From positions 2,049,001 to 2,113,000 of the forward strand of contig NZ_CM001023.1 in the NCBI RefSeq assembly GCF_000166275.1: a stretch of 64,000 bases of DNA, in the 5' to 3' direction. The notes under the pieces were generated by a model that saw only the letters and a program-made list of their open reading frames with translations, had not been told where the DNA came from and made no database searches. The translations under genes and the position numbers were made by a program. Shown one piece after another: positions 54,452 through 61,300 of this stretch (its first letter is position 1; each line of letters begins with the position of its first letter). This DNA is from Algoriphagus machipongonensis (GTDB taxonomy: Bacteria; Bacteroidota; Bacteroidia; Cytophagales; Cyclobacteriaceae).

Positions 54452-55175
54452 TGTATTGATTTTAGGGGCTGGATCTGATGTTGGAAAAGCCTGTGCGTAC
54501 CTTTTTGCCGAAAAGGGATATTCTGTTACACTTGCATCTAGAAAAGTGGAGGAGCAGCAGAGAATCTCTACTGATATTCAAATTAGGCATGAAGTAGATT
54601 GCGAAAGCATTTATTTTGATGCGCTTGATTATTCGAGTCATGCTGCTTTTTATAAAGGGCTAGCTACTCAACCTGATACCGTGATTTCAGTTTTCGGATT
54701 ATTGGGTGACCAAGGAGTTGCCGAAAAAGATTTTGACCATGCTGATCAAATAATCCAGTCAAATTTCACCGGTAACGTCTCTATTTTAGGAGTAGTTGCC
54801 AATGAAATGAAAAAACGAAAAAGTGGGACCATCATTTGTGTTTCGTCTGTTGCAGGGGAAAGAGGGAGGAAGAGCAATTACTTCTACGGAGCCTCAAAGG
54901 CAGCATTGACGGCTTTTTTATCAGGCTTAAGAGCACGCATGTTAAGTAGTGGTGTCCATGTGGTGACGGTTATTCCGGGATTCATTAAAACTAAGATGAT
55001 TGATGGCCTTGAAACCCCAGCTCCTCTCACAGCTCAACCTGAGGATGTGGCCAAAGCTATATTTAAAGGACAGGAAAAAAAGAAGAATGTGGTTTACGTC
55101 TTGTATTCATGGAGATGGATCATGATGATCATAAGAAATATCCCAGAATTTATTTTTAAGAAACTTAATTTGTGA
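54444..55175 (+). CDS. dprE2: DprE2-like short-chain dehydrogenase (keto-ribose reductase)
   Basis: The 243-residue SDR shows NVLILGAGSDVGKACAYLF (NAD(P)-binding), FGLLGDQG, SSVAGERGRKSNYFYGASKA with the Ser-Tyr-Lys triad, and a C terminus RWIMMIIRNIPEFIFKKL. These are the features of mycobacterial DprE2, including the FDALD motif and the RxIPxxIFxKL tail. It would reduce the 2-keto intermediate to polyprenylphosphoryl arabinose. It overlaps the GT-C gene by 8 bp and the HAD gene by 4 bp. Confidence 0.9.
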   Translation: MSNVLILGAGSDVGKACAYLFAEKGYSVTLASRKVEEQQRISTDIQIRHEVDCESIYFDALDYSSHAAFYKGLATQPDTVISVFGLLGDQGVAEKDFDHADQIIQSNFTGNVSILGVVANEMKKRKSGTIICVSSVAGERGRKSNYFYGASKAALTAFLSGLRARMLSSGVHVVTVIPGFIKTKMIDGLETPAPLTAQPEDVAKAIFKGQEKKKNVVYVLYSWRWIMMIIRNIPEFIFKKLNL

Positions 55176-55828
55176 GCAAGAAGGCTGTTGCATTTTTTGA
55201 CTTTGATGGGACAATTTCCCACAAAGATTCCTTTCTCGAGTTTTTAATTTATGCAGGAGGATATTTTAAGTTTCTAACTTGCCTGTGCTACAATTCTATT
55301 TATATACTTCTTAAACTTGCAGGAGCGTATCCAAATGATCTACTCAAAGAACGATTCTTTTCATTTTTCTTTAAGGGGAAAGAGGAAAGTGAAATAAAGG
55401 GGCTGGGTAAGAAGTTTGCAAGCAAAGAACTTCCAAATCAAATTTACGATGCCGCTAAATTCTTATTGGACTGGCATTTAAAGGAAGATCATGAAGTCGT
55501 TATTTTAACGGCCTCTTCATCCATTTGGCTAGGGCCTTGGGCAAAAGCAAATGGTTTTAATTTTATAGGAACTACTTTTGAATCCATAAATGGGAAGTTG
55601 ACTGGGAAAATAAAAGGGAAGAATTGCTACGGAGCTGAAAAACTAAATAGAATTAAGCATTTGCTTGAAGAGTACCCTTTTAACTTGAGGTATGCTTATG
55701 GAGATAGCAAGTCAGATCAATACTACTTGGACATTGCTAAGCATAGCTTTCTGTTTCCATTAACAGAGAAAAATGTTAGAAAAAAAATACCCTACTTTCC
55801 GAAAAAAATAACAATAACTAAAACATAG
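55172..55828 (+). CDS. HAD-IB family phosphatase, candidate polyprenyl-phosphoribose 5-phosphatase
   Basis: A 218-residue HAD hydrolase (subfamily IB). Motif I is FFDFDGTISHKDS, motif II ILTASSSIW, motif III the Lys in KGKNCYG, and motif IV YAYGDSKSD. All catalytic aspartates are present. The start is GTG at 55172. In mycobacteria the 5-phosphate of polyprenyl-phosphoribose is removed by a PAP2-type phosphatase (Rv3807c); none is seen here, so this HAD enzyme is the natural replacement. It closes the five-gene coupled block. Confidence 0.82.
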   Translation: MSKKAVAFFDFDGTISHKDSFLEFLIYAGGYFKFLTCLCYNSIYILLKLAGAYPNDLLKERFFSFFFKGKEESEIKGLGKKFASKELPNQIYDAAKFLLDWHLKEDHEVVILTASSSIWLGPWAKANGFNFIGTTFESINGKLTGKIKGKNCYGAEKLNRIKHLLEEYPFNLRYAYGDSKSDQYYLDIAKHSFLFPLTEKNVRKKIPYFPKKITITKT

Positions 55829-55841
55829 AAAATAGTTACGA

Positions 55842-56885
55842 ATGAATCCATCTTTTAAAATTCAAGGCAGAAGCATTGGTTATGATTTTCCTCCACTGGT
55901 AATAGCCGAAATTGGGATTAATCATGAAGGTTCGCTGCAAGTAGCCAAGGAAATGGTTGATGCAGCACAAAGGGCTGGAGCCGAAATGGTAAAGCATCAA
56001 ACGCATATTGTGGAGGATGAAATGTCAAGTTCAGCTAAAAAGACGATTCCCGGCAATGCGAAAGAAAGTATCTATGAGATCATGGAGCGTTGTGCCTTAA
56101 ATGAAGAAGATGAGTTGGCTTTAAAAGAATATGTAGAGTCAAAAGGAATGATTTTTATTAGTACCCCATTCAGTAGGGCTGCTGCAGATCGATTGATCAA
56201 GTGGGGTGTTCCTGCTTTCAAAATCGGTTCCGGAGAATGTAATAATTACCCCTTATTGGAACATATTGCTTCTTTTGGAAAACCCATCATTATGAGCACA
56301 GGGATGAATACCATTGAGAGTATTCAAAAAGCGGTTGCGATTTTAGAAAAACATAAGGTTCCTTATGCTTTACTTCATACCACTAATTTATATCCCACTC
56401 CCAACCACTTGGTAAGACTAGGTGCTATGGTGGAGGTACAGAATGCTTTTCCAAATGCCGTAGTCGGGCTTAGTGATCATACCCTATCCAACCATGCATG
56501 TTTTGGAGCAGTAGCTCTAGGAGCCTCTATTTTGGAGCGGCATTTCACTGACCACATGGAAAGAAAAGGACCTGATATTGTGTGCTCAATGGATGAAAAA
56601 GCTTGCGAGGAACTGATCGAAGGCTCTAAAATCATTCAATTACAAAGAGGAGGGAAAAAAGGACCTGCCGATGAGGAAAAAGTGACTATTGATTTTGCTT
56701 TTGCCACCATTTGCACCATCAAGCCAGTTCAAAAAGGAGAAAAATTTACCAAAGACAATATTTGGGTAAAAAGACCTGGTAAAGGAGGGATTTTAGCGGA
56801 GTTTTATGATGAAGTTCTTGGGAAAACAGCTACAGAGGATATTGCAGTGGATACTCAAGTAGGTTGGGAAAATGTCGGAAAATAA
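55842..56885 (+). CDS. neuB: N-acetylneuraminate synthase family protein NeuB
   Basis: The 347-residue protein has the TIM-barrel NeuB domain ([63 protein letters not shown]) and a C-terminal SAF/antifreeze-like domain from about residue 285. It condenses a 6-carbon sugar with phosphoenolpyruvate to make a nonulosonic acid. The paired NeuC gene suggests ManNAc as substrate and Neu5Ac as product, although legionaminate or related acids cannot be ruled out. The gene begins 13 bp after the HAD gene and overlaps neuC by 14 bp. Confidence 0.9.
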   Translation: MNPSFKIQGRSIGYDFPPLVIAEIGINHEGSLQVAKEMVDAAQRAGAEMVKHQTHIVEDEMSSSAKKTIPGNAKESIYEIMERCALNEEDELALKEYVESKGMIFISTPFSRAAADRLIKWGVPAFKIGSGECNNYPLLEHIASFGKPIIMSTGMNTIESIQKAVAILEKHKVPYALLHTTNLYPTPNHLVRLGAMVEVQNAFPNAVVGLSDHTLSNHACFGAVALGASILERHFTDHMERKGPDIVCSMDEKACEELIEGSKIIQLQRGGKKGPADEEKVTIDFAFATICTIKPVQKGEKFTKDNIWVKRPGKGGILAEFYDEVLGKTATEDIAVDTQVGWENVGK

Positions 56886-58008
56886 AAAAATAGTCTTCCT
56901 TACCGGGACAAGAGCAGATTTTGGGAAACTAAAATCTCTGATTGAAATCACTAGGAATGAACCAGGCTTTGAGGTTCATATTTTCGTGACAGGGATGCAT
57001 ATGCTTCCCGAATACGGGTATACTTTGAAAGAAGTGGAGAAATGTGGTTACGCTAATATTTACCCTTTTGTGAATCATACCCATGAGCAAACCATGGATT
57101 TGAGTTTGGCAAGAACAGTGGAAGGATTTAGTAATTATGTCCGCAGTTTAAGCCCAGACTTGATTGTGATCCATGGAGATAGAATTGAAGCTATGGCAGG
57201 AGCCATTGTAGGGGCACTAAATAATATTTTGGTAGCTCACATAGAAGGGGGAGAGGTTTCAGGAACCATAGATGAGTTAATCAGGCACTCGGTCTCCAAG
57301 ATGAGCCATATTCACTTTGTGTCAAATGAAAAAGCAAAGGATCGTTTGGTTCAGATGGGAGAACAAGAAACTTCCGTTATGGTCATAGGTTCTCCGGATG
57401 TAGATTTGATGCTGTCTGAAAATCTCCCAAGTATTGAAAAGGTAAAAGAATATTACAAGATCCCCTTTGATTCTTTTGGACTGGCGATGTTTCATCCTGT
57501 GACAACGGAGGTGACTACAATGGCTCAATATGCAAAGGACTTTGTGGATGCAATAATAGATTCTGGGGAGAACATGGTTGTGGTGTTTCCCAACAATGAT
57601 TTGGGGTCCTCTTTTATCCTAAAGGAATATAAGCGATTGGAAGCCCATGATCGCTTTAGGGTTTTTCCATCCATCCGCTTTGAGTATTTCTTGACTTTGT
57701 TGAAAAATGCTCAATTCATGGTTGGAAATTCCAGCGCAGGAATACGAGAGGCACCTTACTATGGAATCCCTGTTGTAAATATTGGAACAAGACAACAAAA
57801 TAGAGCCTTGCACCAGGATATTATTAATTGTGGCTATGCGAAAAAAGAGATATTGTCTGCCCTAGAGGCCACAAAGGATTGTGACTTCGAAAAAGAGGAC
57901 CTATTTGGCGATGGGAGAAGTGATCAAATGTTTTTGGAATCACTGAAAAAACCAGCTTTTTGGACCTTATCAAAGCAAAAACGGTTCATCGATTGGATAG
58001 GGAAATAG
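56872..58008 (+). CDS. neuC: UDP-N-acetylglucosamine 2-epimerase (hydrolysing) NeuC
   Basis: The 378-residue GT-B-fold enzyme opens [19 protein letters not shown] and contains [34 protein letters not shown] and [20 protein letters not shown]. These are the motifs of the hydrolysing NeuC group, which releases ManNAc (or a di-N-acetyl analogue) and UDP from UDP-GlcNAc. It provides the substrate for NeuB. No CMP-sialate synthetase (NeuA) follows; the terminator comes 26 bp after the stop codon, so this ends unit 2. Confidence 0.92.
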   Translation: MSENKKIVFLTGTRADFGKLKSLIEITRNEPGFEVHIFVTGMHMLPEYGYTLKEVEKCGYANIYPFVNHTHEQTMDLSLARTVEGFSNYVRSLSPDLIVIHGDRIEAMAGAIVGALNNILVAHIEGGEVSGTIDELIRHSVSKMSHIHFVSNEKAKDRLVQMGEQETSVMVIGSPDVDLMLSENLPSIEKVKEYYKIPFDSFGLAMFHPVTTEVTTMAQYAKDFVDAIIDSGENMVVVFPNNDLGSSFILKEYKRLEAHDRFRVFPSIRFEYFLTLLKNAQFMVGNSSAGIREAPYYGIPVVNIGTRQQNRALHQDIINCGYAKKEILSALEATKDCDFEKEDLFGDGRSDQMFLESLKKPAFWTLSKQKRFIDWIGK

Positions 58009-58033
58009 TAATGCTTCCTTGATTTAGAAATTG

Positions 58034-58057
58034 AAGGCCCTTTTCGGGCCTTTTTTT
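58034..58057 (+). terminator. Strong intrinsic terminator at the end of unit 2
   Basis: AAGGCCC (58034-58040) pairs with GGGCCTT (58046-58052) around a 5-nt loop and is followed by a T run to 58057. It marks the 3' end of the 34-kb transcription unit. Confidence 0.92.
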
Positions 58058-58344
58058 GTGTCTACTTGGCTTATTAATTGACTAAATAAAAAGCTTTAAT
58101 TAATTCGATTTTCTACAATTAGAAAAAGAAGTTTAGAATACTTAAAAAAGGGGACAAAATTCCCTTACTTTGGATGGTAAAAGATTAATTTTATACATCA
58201 AAGGCGTAAAACAGCTGATGAATGTGTGAAATAAGAGGAACGAAAGCCTTGGGTGGAATGATTGTTGCTTTTTGGCTGCATTAGACCAAAGTTCTTCAAA
58301 TTATAGAGCAGATTTACGAATTGATTCATACTCGATCATATAAG
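58058..58344. other. Intergenic region before the adhesin gene
   Basis: About 290 bp without a reading frame of note. TTACTTTG at 58165-58172 resembles but does not fully match a TAnnTTTG box, and no -33 box is clear. No copy of the palindromic operator or of the 23-nt element was found here, so the adhesin gene is probably controlled separately. Confidence 0.5.
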
Positions 58345-61300
58345 ATGTTTTTCCAAGAGGAAAACAAAGCGATGTTACTTTGTATCAAAGTATTCCTGCT
58401 TTGTGTATTCTTATTTTTATCTGTCAAACCATCTTTTTCCCAAACTATCCCAAGAGCAGGCTTTCCGTATTGTGAAGGGTTTTTGAATCCACAATCTGAC
58501 GATCCAAATAATATTCGCTTTACTGTTGCAAAAGGAGATAAAGTGAATTATGGTGCAAATTCTACTGTGACATTTAATCCAAGAGATATAAAATTTACAG
58601 GGAATGGAATTCGACTAGTTGAATCAGAAGATAACCTAAGAGGATATCTTTTTGTTGATTTGCCCTTTTCTCCTACATATGGAATTAAAACTTCTTTTGA
58701 ATATTTTATTCATACTCCTTCTGCTTATGGTTTAGGAGATGGGTTTAGCTTCTTTTTATTTGATGGAGATATTGATGCAAGTACTTTTGAAATTGGTGGT
58801 GTAGGAGGAAGTTTGAGTTATGCGCCTCACGGAGGAAATAATAGTGGTAACCCGTTTTCAGGAACTTATAATTATACATCGGGTGGATTAAAGGGAGGCT
58901 ACTTAGGAATTGGTTTTGATGTTCTCGGTAATTTCGGGAATTTCCAGGAAAAGAAATTTGGGGGTTTTCATAACCCAGATCAATTCAATTTTAGTACTCC
59001 AAATGATGAAATTCGATTTTACCCAAATGCAATTACAATTAGGGGACCTGTTGATCCTGCAGATTTAACTCGTCAAAATGGCAACCCACCTCCAATCATA
59101 GATACTACCAATCCAACTTATGATAGCTATCAATTTGTGGATGGAGGAATAGTAAATTATGACCCTTCATATACTTACCCGATTCCATATATTGATGATA
59201 GGGCAAAGAATGGTTCAGGTGATTTGTACAATAACCCAACAACCAAATCAGAATATTTTTTGCCAGACAGTGAGATGTTTAATCTTGGGTCAAATTTAGT
59301 GCCTTCAAATTTTAATTGTACTACTCGACCGATTGGTTATAGAAAGGTTTTTATTGATTTGGAGCCAACAAATAACCCCGCTGTACCTTATAGGATTTCG
59401 GTTTATATTTTAAAAGATAACGATCCAGCTCCAATAAAAATTCTTGATTCTGTAAACTACCCTTATCCAATTGCGGCAGATGCTACTTTGAAATTGGGTT
59501 TTGCTGCATCAACGGGCGGTAGTTTTTATAGTGCGATTGATATTAGAAATGTGGCTGCTTTGGTTTCAAGTGTTGGCGATGATAAGAAACCCACGCCACC
59601 AGAGTTATTTAAAGAAATATGTGTTGAGGATCAAGATCAAGTTGAATTTCCTTTTTGCGTGACTCTAGCAGATCAAAATACCTTTATCCAGTGTATTCAA
59701 TTAATGGATGATTTTGAAGCTGCAGATAATGACTTCTCTGATGACTTTTTTAATTGTGAGCAACCAGGTTTCTGTAACCAAAGATGTCTGGATGGCTTGA
59801 AATTATTAGAAGTATTCGATGAAAATAATGACTTGATAGGTACCTTTAAAGCTGATTTAAGTGATAATGTTAATGTAGGAGAGTTTAATGAGGCTAATAT
59901 TATTTTTGAAAGAAATCCAGCATCAACTTTTTATGGAACTATCACTAAATACTATAAAGTGGTTGATAACTTCGGTCTGGAATCAGATGCGATTCCAATC
60001 ACAATAACCATTAACCCAAAACCAAGAATTGTTTTTGAGGGAACACCAACAGATCCTACTTGCGGAGGACAACTTGACGGATCATTGATTGGGGTAGAAA
60101 TTGATAGATTATCTGACGATTTTATTATTGAATTTTATGATGGTTCTGGTAACCCAGTCAATTTTACCCAAACTAATTTGGTTGAAGGTGCAGATAAGTA
60201 TTTCACTGCTACTTATGATTTAACAGGATTAGATTTAGGTCAGATTTTCGTAAGAGCTACAAACCCAAGTTCAGCAACATTAGGGCCCGTTTGTGATGTG
60301 AATAATGTGCCAGATCCCAATCCCTGCTTGTTGGAAGATGAATTGGTTTATGAATTTACCCAAGTTAGAGGTACTCCCGTAGAGCTCAATCCTTACGATG
60401 ATATTATTTGTGAAGGAAATGATGCTACGGTTAGTCCTTCTGTAGACCCTGTTTTTAATCCGAATGGTTTAGATGTGCCATTTAGGTGGTATACTGATGA
60501 AAATGGAAGTAATGAAATATTATCTGGGAATGCCACCATCGACGGAACACCTGTAACTGTTGATATTGCAAATGATGGTACACTCACTGTCACAGGACTA
60601 ACAGCCGATGGACTGAATCCCAAAACTTATTCCTTCTATGTTGAAACTGATTTTCAGGATAATGGAGCAGGTATAGGGAATTTTTGTCCTTATGTGGGTA
60701 CAGTAACATCTATAGCAACATTTACTGTTTACCCTGCCATAGACATTCAGATCGTGGAAACCCCAGATTGGTGTAGGGAAGGCGCTGGATCTATTCAAGT
60801 TACTGCACAAGGTGGGACAGGAAATAAGGAGTTTTTCCTTTATGAAACAGGAAATGCAAGCCCAATACAACAAAGTGGTAGTATTCCAGCAGATAACTAT
60901 ACTTTCTCAGGCTTATTGCCTGGAGATTATGAAGTGGAAGTTCTTACACAAAATCCAAATTGTACAAACCTTGTCTCACCAATAACTATTGAGGGGCCAG
61001 CAGAAAGTTTAAGTTTAACTCCTGGAAGTATTACAGAAGAATTTTGTGACTTACAAAATGGAGCATTGGAATTTACTCTTACGGGAGGAAATATGCCTTA
61101 TAATTCGATAAGTGTAGGAGGAGTAGATATAAATACCTTAGATTTTACTCAATCTGGAGACACTTATTCAGTCACAGGCCTTACAGGACAGACTTATTCT
61201 ATTGAGGTAGTCGATGCTCAAGGTTGCCCAGTTAGCATATCAATGGATGTTCCAAAAGAGGATCCGTCTGAATTTGGTACCATACCTGATGAGATATGTG

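Noticed and set aside
58165-58172. TTACTTTG as a promoter box for the adhesin gene
   Set aside because: It lacks the TA at the right position and has no -33 box, so it is not reported as a promoter.
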